A DNA stretch of 64,000 nt, from NCBI RefSeq assembly GCF_900117395.1, contig NZ_FPEG01000001.1:310001-374000 (forward strand), written 5' to 3'. This document shows, piece after piece, positions 41,683 to 51,230 of the stretch. The stretch comes from Agrococcus sp. Marseille-P2731 (GTDB taxonomy: Bacteria; Actinomycetota; Actinomycetes; Actinomycetales; Microbacteriaceae). The translations under genes were made by a program, and so were the position numbers. Position 1 is the stretch's first letter, and each line of letters starts with the position of its first letter. The notes under the pieces are model-generated. The model had not been told where the DNA came from and ran no database searches. It saw only the letters and a list, made by a program, of their open reading frames with translations.

Positions 41683-44600
41683 ATGGGCGCAGCCGCCACC
41701 CCGAAGCACGCCGAGATCACCGGCACCGAGACGACCGTGGACGCGGCCGAGCTCGCAGAGCTCCAGGCGCTCGCGCCGCAGATCGTCGAGCAGGTGCGCA
41801 CCTGGCTCGAGCAGGCGGAGCAGATCCCCTCCGACTCGAGCGCCGAGCAGCTCGCCGGCGTGCTGCGCGACCCGAAGGGCCTTGACTTCGCGGTCGCCTT
41901 CGTCGACGGCGTCGTGCGCCCCGAGGACGTCCACGTCGCTGCGCGCACGCTGCGCGAGATCGCCGGGGATGCGCCCTCGTTCCTCCCCTGGCCGATGCGC
42001 CAGGCGCTCAAGCTCGGCGGCGGCGTCGCGCCCCTCGCCCCGCAGGTCGTCGTCCCGATCGCGCGCCGCGTGCTGCGCGAGATGGTCGGCCACCTCATCA
42101 TCGACGCGACCGACGCCCGCCTCGGTGCCGCGATCAAGCGCATCCGCGCCACCGGCGCCCGTCTGAACGTCAACCTGCTCGGCGAGGCCGTGCTCGGCGA
42201 CCGCGAGGCGAAGCGCCGCCTCGAGGGCACCATGGCGCTCATCGAGCGCGACGACGTCGACTACGTCTCGATCAAGGTCTCTGCCACGACCGCGCCGCAC
42301 CAGGCGTTCGGCTTCGACGCCGCCGTCGAGCACGTGATCGAGCGGCTGCTGCCGCTCTATCGCCGCGCAGCCGAGACGAAGACCTTCATCAACCTCGACA
42401 TGGAGGAGTACAAGGACCTCGAGATGACCATGGCGGTCTTCACGCGGATCCTGGAGACGCCGGGCCTCGAGCAGTACCGCGGCGGCATCGTGCTGCAGGC
42501 CTACCTGCCCGACGCGCTGCCCGCGATGCAGCGCCTGCAGGTGTGGGCCGCCGAGCGCCGCGCGCAGGGCGGGGCAGGCGTCAAGGTGCGCCTCGTCAAG
42601 GGCGCGAACCTGCCGATGGAGCGCGTCGAGGCCTCGATCCACGACTGGCCGCTCGCGACCTGGCACACGAAGCAGGACAGCGACACGCACTACAAGCGAG
42701 TGCTCGCCTGGTCGCTGACGCCTGAGCGCATCGGCAACGTCGAGCTCGGCGTCGCCGGCCACAACCTCTTCGACGTCGCCTTCGCGTGGCTGCTCGCGAA
42801 GCAGCGCGGCATCACCGCGGGGCTCGAGTTCGAGATGCTGCTCGGCATGGCGCAGGGCCAGGCAGAGGTCGTGCGCCGCGACGTCGGCGGCCTGCTGCTC
42901 TACACCCCGGTCGTGCACCCGGCCGAGTTCGACGTGGCGATCGCCTACCTGATCCGCCGCCTCGAGGAGGGTGCGAGCCGCGAGAACTTCATGTCGGCCG
43001 TCTTCGAGCTCGCGAACGACCGCGGCCTCTTCGACCGCGAGCGCGACCGCTTCCTCGCGTCGCTCGACGCGCTCGCCGCGCAGGCGCCCGGCACGCACCG
43101 CGTGCAGGACCGCACGCAGGCGCCGGAGCCGGCAGCGACCGACGCGTTCCACAACGCGCCCGACACCGACCCCTCGCTGCCCGCCAACCAGGCCTGGGCA
43201 GCAGGCATCCGCGAGCGCGCGCAGGGCTCGAGCCTGGGCGCAGACGCCGTCGCTGCCGCGACCCTGCACGACGCCGCAGCGCTCGACGCCGTGATCGAGA
43301 CCGGCATCGCCGCCAACGACGCGTGGCGCTCGCTCTCGGGCGCCGAGCGCGCCGAGATCCTGCACCGCGTCGGTCACGAGCTCGAGGTGCGCCGCGCAGA
43401 GCTCATGGAGGTCGCCGCGAGCGAGGCGGGCAAGACGCTCGACCAGTCCGACCCCGAGGTCTCCGAGGCGATCGACTTCGCGCACTACTACGCCGAGCGC
43501 GCGCGCGACCTCGACCGCGTCGACGGCGCCACCGCGGTGCCCTCGCGGCTGATCGTCGTCACGCCGCCGTGGAACTTCCCGATCGCCATCCCCGCGGGCT
43601 CGACCCTCGCAGCCCTCGCGAGCGGCGCATCCGTCATCATCAAGCCCGCCCGCGCCACCGCGCGCACCGGAGCCACGATGGTCGAGGCGCTCTGGGCCGC
43701 CGGTGTGCCGAAGGACGTGCTGCAGCTCGTGCAGCTCGGCGAGCGCTCGCTCGGCGACCAGCTCATCGGAGACGAGCGCGTCGACCGCGTGATCCTCACC
43801 GGCGGCTTCGAGACCGCGCAGGCCTTCCGACGCATCCGCCCCGACCTCAGCCTGCTGGCCGAGACGAGCGGCAAGAACGCCATCATCGTCACCCCCTCCG
43901 CCGACTTCGACCTCGCGGCGAAGGACATCGTCTCGAGCGCCTTCGGCCACGCCGGCCAGAAGTGCTCGGCGGCCTCGCTGGTGATCCTCGTCGGCCAGGC
44001 CGGCCGCTCGAAGCGCCTGCACAACCAGATCGTCGACGGCGTGCGCTCGCTCGAGGTCGGCTACCCGTGGGAGGCCACGAGCCAGATGGGCCCGATCGTC
44101 GCGCCCGCCGAGGGCAAGCTGCTCGACGGCCTGACGACGCTCGGCGAGGGCGAGTCGTGGATCGTCGAGCCGAAGCAGCTCGACGACGAGGGCAAGCTGT
44201 GGACGCCGGGCCTGCGCGCAGGCGTGCAGCGCGGCAGCGAGTACCACCTGACGGAGTACTTCGGGCCGATCCTCGGCATCATGCGCGTCGAGACGCTGGA
44301 GGAGGCGATCGCGATCGTCAACGAGGTCGACTACGGCCTCACCTCCGGCATCCACTCGCTCAACCCGGCAGAGATCGGCCGGTGGCTCGACACCATCGAG
44401 GCCGGCAACCTCTACGTCAACCGCGGCATCACCGGCGCGATCGTGCAGCGCCAGCCCTTCGGCGGCTGGAAGCGCTCGGTCGTCGGCCCGACCACGAAGG
44501 CCGGCGGCCCGAGCTACCTCATGCCGCTCGTCGAGTGGGTGAGCGCCGAGGCTGCGCAGCTCGCGCCGATCGAGCTGCTGTCGGTGCAGACGGTCGTCGA

Positions 44601-45198
44601 CGCCATCGAGTCGCTGGCGAGGTCGGCGGATGCGTCGGTGACGGTCGCCGAGGCCGCGGCGCTGTGGCGGTCGGCCGGCTCCGACCAGCAGGTGTGGGCG
44701 ACCGACCTGGGCGTGGCGCGCGACGAGCAGCAGCTGCTGGCCGAGCGCGACATCCTGCGGCACCTGCCGATGCCGGGCGTCACCATCCGCCTCGCGGAGG
44801 GCGGCCGCATCGTGCAGCTCGCGCGATCGGTGGTCGCAGCGCTGCGCGCCGGAGCCTCGGTGCGCGTCTCGACGGCGATCGAGCCGGCACCCGCGGTGCG
44901 GGCTGCGCTCGCCGCGGCGAACGTGCCGGTCGAGGTGCAGGACGACGCCGCCTTCCGGCGCGCTGCTGCGGGCCTGGGCCAGGGGCGCATCCGCTATCTC
45001 GCGGCAGAGGACGCCGTCGCCGAAGGCGTGCGCGCGCTCGCCGAGGCGGTCGACGGGCGCCCCGACCTCGCCATCGTGTCGCACGCACTCGTCGAGGCCG
45101 GCCGGGTCGAGATGCTGCCGTTCCTGCGCGAGCAGGCGATCGCCATCACGGCGCACCGCTTCGGCACGCCGAACCACCTGACCGACGCGCTGATCTAG
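41683..45198 (+). CDS. putA: Bifunctional proline dehydrogenase/L-glutamate gamma-semialdehyde dehydrogenase
   Basis: 1171 residues. The proline dehydrogenase barrel (about 90-450) includes INLDMEEYKDLEMTMAVFTR, VRLVKGANLPMERVE and TKQDSDTHYKRVLAW for FAD and proline binding. The aldehyde dehydrogenase domain (about 520-1000) has TPPWNFPIAIPAGSTLAALA, SGKNAIIVTP and the catalytic Cys in HAGQKCSAASLVI. A C-terminal domain of about 170 residues follows. No N-terminal DNA-binding ribbon-helix-helix is present, so it is not its own repressor. It oxidises proline to glutamate at the membrane. AGGAAAGG precedes the ATG. Confidence 0.95.
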   Translation: MGAAATPKHAEITGTETTVDAAELAELQALAPQIVEQVRTWLEQAEQIPSDSSAEQLAGVLRDPKGLDFAVAFVDGVVRPEDVHVAARTLREIAGDAPSFLPWPMRQALKLGGGVAPLAPQVVVPIARRVLREMVGHLIIDATDARLGAAIKRIRATGARLNVNLLGEAVLGDREAKRRLEGTMALIERDDVDYVSIKVSATTAPHQAFGFDAAVEHVIERLLPLYRRAAETKTFINLDMEEYKDLEMTMAVFTRILETPGLEQYRGGIVLQAYLPDALPAMQRLQVWAAERRAQGGAGVKVRLVKGANLPMERVEASIHDWPLATWHTKQDSDTHYKRVLAWSLTPERIGNVELGVAGHNLFDVAFAWLLAKQRGITAGLEFEMLLGMAQGQAEVVRRDVGGLLLYTPVVHPAEFDVAIAYLIRRLEEGASRENFMSAVFELANDRGLFDRERDRFLASLDALAAQAPGTHRVQDRTQAPEPAATDAFHNAPDTDPSLPANQAWAAGIRERAQGSSLGADAVAAATLHDAAALDAVIETGIAANDAWRSLSGAERAEILHRVGHELEVRRAELMEVAASEAGKTLDQSDPEVSEAIDFAHYYAERARDLDRVDGATAVPSRLIVVTPPWNFPIAIPAGSTLAALASGASVIIKPARATARTGATMVEALWAAGVPKDVLQLVQLGERSLGDQLIGDERVDRVILTGGFETAQAFRRIRPDLSLLAETSGKNAIIVTPSADFDLAAKDIVSSAFGHAGQKCSAASLVILVGQAGRSKRLHNQIVDGVRSLEVGYPWEATSQMGPIVAPAEGKLLDGLTTLGEGESWIVEPKQLDDEGKLWTPGLRAGVQRGSEYHLTEYFGPILGIMRVETLEEAIAIVNEVDYGLTSGIHSLNPAEIGRWLDTIEAGNLYVNRGITGAIVQRQPFGGWKRSVVGPTTKAGGPSYLMPLVEWVSAEAAQLAPIELLSVQTVVDAIESLARSADASVTVAEAAALWRSAGSDQQVWATDLGVARDEQQLLAERDILRHLPMPGVTIRLAEGGRIVQLARSVVAALRAGASVRVSTAIEPAPAVRAALAAANVPVEVQDDAAFRRAAAGLGQGRIRYLAAEDAVAEGVRALAEAVDGRPDLAIVSHALVEAGRVEMLPFLREQAIAITAHRFGTPNHLTDALI

Positions 45199-45211
45199 CG
45201 CACGCCAGCGA

Positions 45212-45339
45212 AGGACCCCTTCCGCCATCGCGGACCCGGTGCACCGGGTCCCCGATGGCAGAAGGGGTCCTCGTTCGTGGGGACCCCTTCCGCCACGAGG
45301 GACCCGGCGCACGGGGTCCCCGATGGCAGAAGGGGTCCC
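45212..45339. repeat. Two tandem 60-bp stem-loop repeats between putA and glyA
   Basis: Copy one (45212-45271) runs AGGACCCCTTCCGCCATCG...CGATGGCAGAAGGGGTCCT and encloses the perfect 20-bp palindrome GGACCCGGTGCACCGGGTCC (45232-45251). Copy two (45280-45339) has the same plan with a few changes. Each can fold into one long hairpin. They are unrelated in sequence to the 46-bp dispersed repeats. They may terminate putA. Confidence 0.85.
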
Positions 45340-45371
45340 TGTGCGGAGGCGCGGGGGGAGCGGTCGCGAGA

Positions 45372-45377
45372 TATCAT
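45372..45377 (+). promoter_or_regulatory. -10 box of the glyA-folD operon
   Basis: TATCAT within GAGATATCATGG is the best -10 in the spacer. Transcription would begin about 7 bases later, at the very start of the ZTP riboswitch fold. Confidence 0.6.
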
Positions 45378-45380
45378 GGT

Positions 45381-45456
45381 GGGAGGCCGTGACTGGCGCA
45401 CAGGTGGAGCACCACCGGGGAGCGGCCGATCTCGAGCCGCGCGCCTGGGCGACACC
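45381..45456 (+). ncRNA. ZTP (pfl) riboswitch
   Basis: The conserved blocks are present in order: CCGTGACTGGCGCA, GTGGAGCACCACCGGGGAGC and, after a variable linker, CGCGCCTGGGCGACA. GTGG/CCAC forms the inner hairpin and the downstream CGCCTGGGC makes the pseudoknot with GGCG-containing sequence. This motif senses ZTP/AICAR monophosphate, which accumulates when 10-formyl-THF is short, and turns on one-carbon genes. Here it precedes glyA and folD, its textbook targets. A ribosome site follows about 30 bases downstream, so translation control is plausible. Confidence 0.9.
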
Positions 45457-45495
45457 GCCAGCGACGCGCGCGAGCGCATCAGCGAAGGAGCACCC

Positions 45496-46857
45496 GTGAC
45501 CGACCGCATGCCCAGCACGTTCAACTCGCCCCTCGCCGAGGTCGATCCCGAGATCGCCGAGGTCCTGCAGCAGGAGCTGAACCGCCAGCGCGACTTCCTC
45601 GAGATGATCGCGAGCGAGAACTTCGTGCCGGTCGCGGTGCTCGAGTCCGCCGGCAGCGTGCTGACCAACAAGTACGCAGAGGGCTACCCGGGCCGCCGCT
45701 ACTACGGCGGCTGCGAGTACGTCGACGTCGCCGAGCAGCTCGCGATCGACCGCGCCAAGTCGCTCTTCGGCGCCGAGTTCGCCAACGTGCAGCCCCACTC
45801 GGGCGCCACCGCCAACGCCGCCGTCCTGCACGCGATCGCGCGCCCGGGCGACACGGTGCTCGGCCTCTCGCTCGACCACGGCGGCCACCTCACGCACGGC
45901 ATGAAGATCAACTTCTCCGGCCGGCTCTACGACATCGTCGCCTACGGCGTCGACGCCGAGACGAGCCGCGTCGACATGGAGGAGGTGCGCCGCCTCGCCA
46001 TCGAGCACAAGCCGAAGGTGATCGTCGCCGGCTGGTCGGCCTACCCGCGCCAGCTCGACTTCGCGGCCTTCCGCGCCATCGCCGACGAGGTCGGCGCGCT
46101 GCTGTGGGTCGACATGGCCCACTTCGCGGGCCTCGTCGCCGCCGGCGTGCACCCGAGCCCGGTGCCGCACGCGCACGTCGTCTCGTCCACGGTGCACAAG
46201 ACCATCGGCGGCCCCCGTTCGGGCTTCATCCTGACGAACGACGCCGACATCGCGAAGAAGATCAACTCCGGCGTCTTCCCCGGCCAGCAGGGCGGCCCGC
46301 TCATGCACGCGATCGCGGCGAAGGCGACCGCCTTCAAGCTCGCGGCCTCCGCCGAGTTCAAGGAGCGCCAGGAGCGCACCCTGCGCGGCGCGCACATCCT
46401 CGCCGACCGCCTCATGCAGCAGGATGTGGCGGATGCGGGCATCACCGTGCGCTCGAACGGCACCGACGTGCACCTGGTGCTCGTCGACCTGCGCGACGCC
46501 GCGATCGACGGCAAGCAGGCCGAGGATCTCCTGCACGAGATCCGCATCACCGTGAACCGCAACGCCGTGCCCAACGACCCGCGGCCTCCGATGGTCACGT
46601 CGGGCCTCCGCATCGGCACGCCGGCGCTTGCCACCCGCGGCTTCGGCGACACCGAGTTCACCGAGGTCGCCGACGTGATCGCGCTCGCGCTGCAGCTCGG
46701 CGCCGATGCAGCCGAGGCCGACCTCGAGCCGCTGCGCGCCCGCGTCGCGAAGCTCGCCGACGCCTTCCCGCTCTACGCGGGCTTCGGCCCCTCGGGGCAG
46801 CCCGAGGCGGTGCACGAGCTCGGCTCGTCGGTCGACGGCAGCGGCTCCGCCCGATGA
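45496..46857 (+). CDS. glyA: Serine hydroxymethyltransferase
   Basis: 453 residues. The active-site lysine is in [16 protein letters not shown], and [27 protein letters not shown] and [17 protein letters not shown] are family signatures for PLP and folate binding. It interconverts serine and glycine with transfer of a one-carbon unit to THF. GTG 45496 is chosen because AAGGAG lies at the right distance, with ATG 45508 as an alternative. The message carries a ZTP riboswitch. The stop overlaps folD (ATGA). Confidence 0.95.
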   Translation: MTDRMPSTFNSPLAEVDPEIAEVLQQELNRQRDFLEMIASENFVPVAVLESAGSVLTNKYAEGYPGRRYYGGCEYVDVAEQLAIDRAKSLFGAEFANVQPHSGATANAAVLHAIARPGDTVLGLSLDHGGHLTHGMKINFSGRLYDIVAYGVDAETSRVDMEEVRRLAIEHKPKVIVAGWSAYPRQLDFAAFRAIADEVGALLWVDMAHFAGLVAAGVHPSPVPHAHVVSSTVHKTIGGPRSGFILTNDADIAKKINSGVFPGQQGGPLMHAIAAKATAFKLAASAEFKERQERTLRGAHILADRLMQQDVADAGITVRSNGTDVHLVLVDLRDAAIDGKQAEDLLHEIRITVNRNAVPNDPRPPMVTSGLRIGTPALATRGFGDTEFTEVADVIALALQLGADAAEADLEPLRARVAKLADAFPLYAGFGPSGQPEAVHELGSSVDGSGSAR

Positions 46858-47741
46858 CGGCGCGCCTGCTCGACGGCAACGCGACCGCGGCGGCCATCAA
46901 GCTCGAGCTCAAGGAGCGAGTGGATGCGCTCGGCGCCAAGGGCGTGCACCCGGGCCTCGGCACGCTGCTGGTGGGCGAGGACCCGGCGAGCCAGTCCTAT
47001 GTGAAGGGCAAGCACCGCGACTGCGCCGAGGTGGGCATCGAGTCGATCCGCGTGGACCTGCCGGCGAACGCGTCGAGCGCCGACGTGCGGACGGCGATCG
47101 AGGACCTCAACTCGGCGCGAGAGGTGACCGGCTACATCATCCAGCTGCCGCTGCCGCCCGGGCACGACGAGCACGCGATGCTCGAGCTGATGGACCCCGA
47201 CAAGGATGCCGATGGCCTGCACCCGACCAACCTCGGCCGGCTCGTGCTGGGCGTCGACGGCCCCATCGACTCGCCGCTGCCGTGCACCCCGGCGGGCATC
47301 GTGCAGATGCTGCGCCGCCACGACATCGCGATCGCCGGCGCCACCGTCGCGGTGGTCGGCCGCGGGCTGACGGTCGGCCGTCCGCTCGGGCTGCTCCTGA
47401 CCCGCAAGGGCATCGACGCGACCGTGACGCTCTGCCACTCCCGCACGCCCGATCTGGCCGCGCAGGTGCGCGAGGCCGACATCGTGGTGGCAGCTGTGGG
47501 CGTGCCGGGGCTCATCACGGCCGACTGGGTGAAGCCCGGTGCCGCGGTGCTCGACGTCGGCATCACGCGCGGCCTCTCGGCCGAGACGGGCAAGGTGAAG
47601 CTGCTGGGCGACGTCGACCCCGGTGTGCGCGAGGTCGCTGGCTGGGTCTCGCCCGTGCCCGGCGGCGTGGGCCCGATGACGCGCGTCATGCTGCTCGACA
47701 ACGTCGTGCAGATGGCAGAGAAGTCGGTGCGCTCGCGCTGA
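46854..47741 (+). CDS. folD: Bifunctional methylene-THF dehydrogenase/methenyl-THF cyclohydrolase
   Basis: 295 residues. [10 protein letters not shown] carries the catalytic Tyr/Lys, [11 protein letters not shown] and [15 protein letters not shown] are FolD signatures, [11 protein letters not shown] binds NADP and [14 protein letters not shown] is the C-terminal block. It turns the methylene-THF made by GlyA into 10-formyl-THF, the shortage of which the upstream riboswitch reports. It is coupled to glyA by an ATGA overlap. Its 3' end is immediately followed by a reverse-oriented dispersed repeat that may act as terminator. Confidence 0.95.
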   Translation: MTARLLDGNATAAAIKLELKERVDALGAKGVHPGLGTLLVGEDPASQSYVKGKHRDCAEVGIESIRVDLPANASSADVRTAIEDLNSAREVTGYIIQLPLPPGHDEHAMLELMDPDKDADGLHPTNLGRLVLGVDGPIDSPLPCTPAGIVQMLRRHDIAIAGATVAVVGRGLTVGRPLGLLLTRKGIDATVTLCHSRTPDLAAQVREADIVVAAVGVPGLITADWVKPGAAVLDVGITRGLSAETGKVKLLGDVDPGVREVAGWVSPVPGGVGPMTRVMLLDNVVQMAEKSVRSR

Positions 47742-47877
47742 CCCTTCGACACGCTCTGCGCCCTTCGGGCGCGGAGCGGCTCAGGGGACGGCTGGGAGCC
47801 GTTCGGGCGCAGAGCGGCTCAGGGAGCAGTAGCCCGCTGAGCCGGTGCGCGCCGAAGGCGCTCACCGTGTCGAAGCG
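47742..47877. repeat. Cluster of dispersed palindromic repeats after folD
   Basis: A reverse copy (47742-47786, CCCTTCGACACGCTCTGCG...), a partial reverse copy (about 47795-47825) and a forward copy (47835-47877, CGCTGAGCCGGTGCGCGCCG...) fill the spacer between the convergent folD and SRPBCC genes. The forward core GGTGCGCGCCGAAGGCGCTCACC is a near-perfect hairpin. Confidence 0.85.
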
Positions 47878-47882
47878 CCGGG

Positions 47883-48377
47883 TCAGGCCGTGTAGGCGTC
47901 GCGGAGCGCCGGGTAGTAGTCGTCCCACTCCGGCATGGGCTGGCCTCCGATCGCGGCGACGAGGCGGTCGAGGTACCACTCCCAGCCCGCGGCGACGTCG
48001 GGCAGCATCGTCAGCGGCAGCTCGTGCTGCGTGAAGCGGATCAGCGTGCCGGAGCCGGGCTCGCGCCCGCCATCCACCAGCTCGACCTCGAGGCTCCAGC
48101 TGCCGGCCTCATCCGTCGTCTGCACGACCAGGTGCTCGGGGGCCGTGCAGTCGATGATCTCGACGGCGCTCGTCGCGTCGCCCTCCTCGGCGGTCATCGC
48201 CAGCACGACCTCGCCCGAGTCGGGGTCGCCGACGTAGGTGGCGAACCAGAGACCCAGCTCCCGCGACTCCGACAGGAACGGCCACACCGCGATCGCGTCG
48301 GCCGTCACTTGCCGCTCCAGGGTCAGCTCGCACATCTGCCCGTGCTCGGTCACGCTGCCCGTCCGTTCGATGCCCAT
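47883..48377 (-). CDS. SRPBCC/AHSA1-family protein
   Basis: 164 residues with the START-like pattern of the AHSA1 group: LTLERQVTADAIAVWPFLSE, LGLWFATYVGDPDSGEVVLA, TLIRFTQHEL and the C-terminal helix DVAAGWEWYLDRLVAAIGG. Such proteins bind small hydrophobic ligands or act as chaperone activators, and no specific role can be given. The ATG at 48377 has GGGAGGAG upstream and a TAGGCT -10 further up. Confidence 0.82.
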   Translation of the reverse strand: MGIERTGSVTEHGQMCELTLERQVTADAIAVWPFLSESRELGLWFATYVGDPDSGEVVLAMTAEEGDATSAVEIIDCTAPEHLVVQTTDEAGSWSLEVELVDGGREPGSGTLIRFTQHELPLTMLPDVAAGWEWYLDRLVAAIGGQPMPEWDDYYPALRDAYTA

Positions 48378-48493
48378 GCGGTCTCCTCCCGGTGCAGCCG
48401 AGCCTACGCATCCGCACCCGTGCACCGCCAGGGTGGCGTCACCGGCCGGCGCTGCGCCGCGAGCTGGCGCCCTCAGCGCCTCCCGCTGCTGCC

Positions 48494-49030
48494 TCAGCGC
48501 CCGATCGCGTCGACGTAGAGGCGGATGCGCTTCGCGTAGGTCTCGGCGTTGCGGGCGATCGCGAGCACCTCGTCGTCGGTCGTCTCTCGCCGCACCTTGC
48601 CGGGCACGCCGGCGACGAGCGAGCGCTCGGGGATGACGGTGCCCTCGGTGACGAGCGCTCCGGCGGCGATGATCGAGCCCGAGCCGATGACGGCACCGTT
48701 CATGACGGTCGCGTGCATGCCGATGAGCACGTCGTCCTCGACGGTGCAGCCGTGCACGACGGCGTTGTGGCCGATCGAGACGCGCGCACCGATCGTCAGC
48801 GGCGAGCCGTGGTCGACGTGCAGCGAGCAGGAGTCCTGCACGTTGGAGTCGTCGCCGATCACGACGGCCTCCTCCTCGGCGCGCAGCGAGGCGCCCGGCC
48901 AGATCCCGACGCGCTCGCCGAGCGAGACGGCCCCGGCGATCACGACGCCCGGCATCACGAGCGCCGACTTGGGCAGGTGCGGCACCCGGTCGGGCAGCGG
49001 GATGATCGTGGCTCGCTCGTGGACGGTCAT
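48494..49030 (-). CDS. Gamma-class carbonic anhydrase-like hexapeptide protein
   Basis: 178 residues of left-handed beta-helix hexapeptide repeats (VVIAGAVSLGERVGIWPGAS). The zinc-type histidines appear in SLHVDHGSP, SIGHNAVVHGC and LIGMHATVM, matching the gamma carbonic anhydrase/YrdA-CaiE group. Catalysis is not certain, since many members are inactive. A TACGCT -10 (49037-49042) lies 6 bases before the ATG, giving a leaderless message. Confidence 0.87.
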   Translation of the reverse strand: MTVHERATIIPLPDRVPHLPKSALVMPGVVIAGAVSLGERVGIWPGASLRAEEEAVVIGDDSNVQDSCSLHVDHGSPLTIGARVSIGHNAVVHGCTVEDDVLIGMHATVMNGAVIGSGSIIAAGALVTEGTVIPERSLVAGVPGKVRRETTDDEVLAIARNAETYAKRIRLYVDAIGR

Positions 49031-49201
49031 GGGGTCAGCGTACGCCGGGACTCCGCTGATGGCGCGGTCAGCGCGAGCGGATGCGCTGCACGCTGCAGCC
49101 CCCGCACGCGCGCCGCTGGAGAAGAACGGGATGCGCTTCTCAGAGAAAGGGGGTACAAGGAGAGCAGCGCTTCTCCCGGATCGCTCGAATGGAGGACATC
49201 G

Positions 49202-50209
49202 GTGTCGAACTCGTCTGCAGCTGCCGCACCGCCCGTGGACCCGTCGGCATCAGCAGACGACCTGCCTGCGAGCGGCAAGCGCGGGCGCCCACGCGAGCGC
49301 AAGCGCGCGAGCCCGATGCGGCGGCGCGAGGCGCTCGCCGGCTACCTGTTCATCTCGCCGTGGGTGCTGGGCTTCCTGATCTTCACGCTCGGCGCGATGA
49401 TCTACAGCCTCGTCATCTCCTTCAGCTACTACCAGCTGGCGACCGACACCGCGCGGCCCGCGGGCTTCGCGAACTACGAGTCGCTGATCACCGACCCCAA
49501 GATTGCGACGGCGCTCGGCAACACGCTCTTCTACGCCGTACTGGCTGTGCCGCTCGAGATCGCGCTCGCGCTGGGGCTCGCGCTGCTGCTCAACAGCGTT
49601 CGGCGCGGCGCCGGCTTCTTCCGCACCATCTTCTACCTCCCGAAGATGACGCCGACGGTCGCCACCGCATCCGTCTTCCTGCTGCTGCTGAACGGCTCGA
49701 CGGGTGCGATCAACCGCGGCCTCGCATCCATCGGCATCGACGGGCCCGACTGGCTGCTCGACCCGGACTGGGTGAAGCCGTCGATCGTGCTGATGACCAT
49801 CTGGGGCGTCGCCGGCACGATGGTGATCTTCCTCGCCGCGCTGCAGAACGTGCCGAAGGAGCTCTACGAGGCGGCGTCGATCGACGGCGCCGGGCCGTGG
49901 GGCCGCTTCTGGCACGTGACGCTGCCGCTGATCTCTCCGGCGGTGCTCTTCAACGTGCTGGTGCTCACGATCGCGGCCTTCCAGATCTTCGATCAGGCCT
50001 TCCTGCTCTTCCATCGGACCACGGGGACCGGGTCGACGGATGCATCGCTGTTCTATGCGATCTACCTGTTCGAGCAGGCCTTCCGGCAGTTCAACTTCGG
50101 CTTCGCAGCCGCCATGGCGTGGCTGCTGTTCCTGATCATCCTCATCATCTCGATGATCCAGATGCGGGTCGGCAACCGATTCGTCTACTACGAGGGGGAT
50201 GAGCGATGA
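49202..50209 (+). CDS. Sugar ABC transporter permease (MalF type)
   Basis: 335 residues. A hydrophilic N-terminus of about 45 residues precedes six helices. The EAA loop is VPKELYEAASIDGAGPWGRF followed by HVTLPLISPAVLF. GTG 49202 has GGAGG 7 bases upstream. GGGGGTACAAGG (49150-49160) further upstream includes a TACAAG -10 candidate, and GGGGTACAA recurs in the promoter of the receptor gene. The stop overlaps the partner permease. No ATPase gene is adjacent. Confidence 0.9.
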   Translation: MSNSSAAAAPPVDPSASADDLPASGKRGRPRERKRASPMRRREALAGYLFISPWVLGFLIFTLGAMIYSLVISFSYYQLATDTARPAGFANYESLITDPKIATALGNTLFYAVLAVPLEIALALGLALLLNSVRRGAGFFRTIFYLPKMTPTVATASVFLLLLNGSTGAINRGLASIGIDGPDWLLDPDWVKPSIVLMTIWGVAGTMVIFLAALQNVPKELYEAASIDGAGPWGRFWHVTLPLISPAVLFNVLVLTIAAFQIFDQAFLLFHRTTGTGSTDASLFYAIYLFEQAFRQFNFGFAAAMAWLLFLIILIISMIQMRVGNRFVYYEGDER

Positions 50210-51162
50210 CCGCTTCGACCGACGTCAGCGCGAAGGCGGCCGCGGCTGCCCCGATGACCTCTGGCGACCTCGCGAAGGCGGCAGCCAAGCCCTCGCGCGA
50301 TCGCGGGCCGCGGCTCTCGGCATGGGGCTGGGCCGGCCAGGTGGTGCGCTGGCTGCTGCTGCTGGGCTGCAGCGCGCTGTTCCTCTACCCGCTCGTGTGG
50401 CTGGTCTCCGCGAGCCTCAAGCCGCGTGGCGAGGTGTTCGACAACCGCCTGATCCCCGAGACCTGGGTGCCGCAGAACTACGTCGACGTCTTCAACGAGC
50501 TGCCGCTGCTCTCGTGGCTCGGCAACAGCGTGCTGATCGCCGTGCTGGCCGCAGGGTTCGTGACGATCGCGAGCGCCATGGTGGCGTTCGGCTTCGCTCG
50601 GTTCCGCTTCCCGGGCAGGAAGGTGCTCTTCGGTGTGCTGCTCGCGACGATGATGCTGCCGGGCGCGGTCACCCTCGTGCCGCAGTTCCTGATCTGGAAC
50701 CAGCTGGGCTTCGTGGGCACGAACGTGCCGCTGTGGGGCGCCAACCTCTTCGGCTCGGCCTTCTACATCTTCCTGCTGCGGCAGTTCTTCCTCGGGCTGC
50801 CGAAGGAGCTGTTCGAGGCGGCGCGCGTCGACGGGCTGAGCGCGTGGGGGCAGTTCTGGCGCATCGCGTTCCCGCTGTCGCTCCCGTCGTTCGTCATCGT
50901 GTTCCTCTTCGAGTTCCAGGCGAGCTGGAACAACCTGCAGGGGGCGCTCATCTACCTGAACACCGGGTCGGCCGAGGGGTACACCGTGCCGCTCGGCATC
51001 GCCAGCGCGATGACGAAGTACGCACCGGAGTCCGGCGGGCACGGCGACTACCAGTACGTCATGGTCGCAGCGCTGATCGTGACGCTGCCGATGCTGATCC
51101 TCTTCGCCTTCGGGCAGCGCTCGTTCATCCACGGCATCGCCACCTCTGGCAAGACCGGCTGA
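50206..51162 (+). CDS. Sugar ABC transporter permease (MalG type)
   Basis: 318 residues. After an Ala/Lys-rich start there are six helices. YPLVWLVSASLKPRGEV is the typical first-loop block, and LPKELFEAARVDGLSAWGQF with RIAFPLSLPSFV is the ATPase-contact loop. ASWNNLQGALIYLNTGSAEG is characteristic of MalG relatives. The ATG overlaps the previous stop. It works with the receptor encoded convergently at 51231. Confidence 0.92.
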   Translation: MTASTDVSAKAAAAAPMTSGDLAKAAAKPSRDRGPRLSAWGWAGQVVRWLLLLGCSALFLYPLVWLVSASLKPRGEVFDNRLIPETWVPQNYVDVFNELPLLSWLGNSVLIAVLAAGFVTIASAMVAFGFARFRFPGRKVLFGVLLATMMLPGAVTLVPQFLIWNQLGFVGTNVPLWGANLFGSAFYIFLLRQFFLGLPKELFEAARVDGLSAWGQFWRIAFPLSLPSFVIVFLFEFQASWNNLQGALIYLNTGSAEGYTVPLGIASAMTKYAPESGGHGDYQYVMVAALIVTLPMLILFAFGQRSFIHGIATSGKTG

Positions 51163-51171
51163 GGCGGCACG

Positions 51172-51207
51172 CGAGAGCGGGGGAGGCCGAAGCCGCCCCC
51201 GCTCTCG
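51172..51207. terminator. Bidirectional terminator between permease and receptor genes
   Basis: CGAGAGCGGGGG (51172-51183) pairs perfectly with CCCCCGCTCTCG (51196-51207), a 12-bp stem with a 12-base loop, placed between two convergent stop codons. Confidence 0.8.
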
Positions 51208-51230
51208 TGTGCGTCAGGTGAGTGCCTGGC

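Noticed and set aside
41596-46815. A 1739-codon open frame on the minus strand opposite putA and glyA.
   Set aside because: Same reason: shadow of real genes, no motif, and it would cover the ZTP riboswitch.
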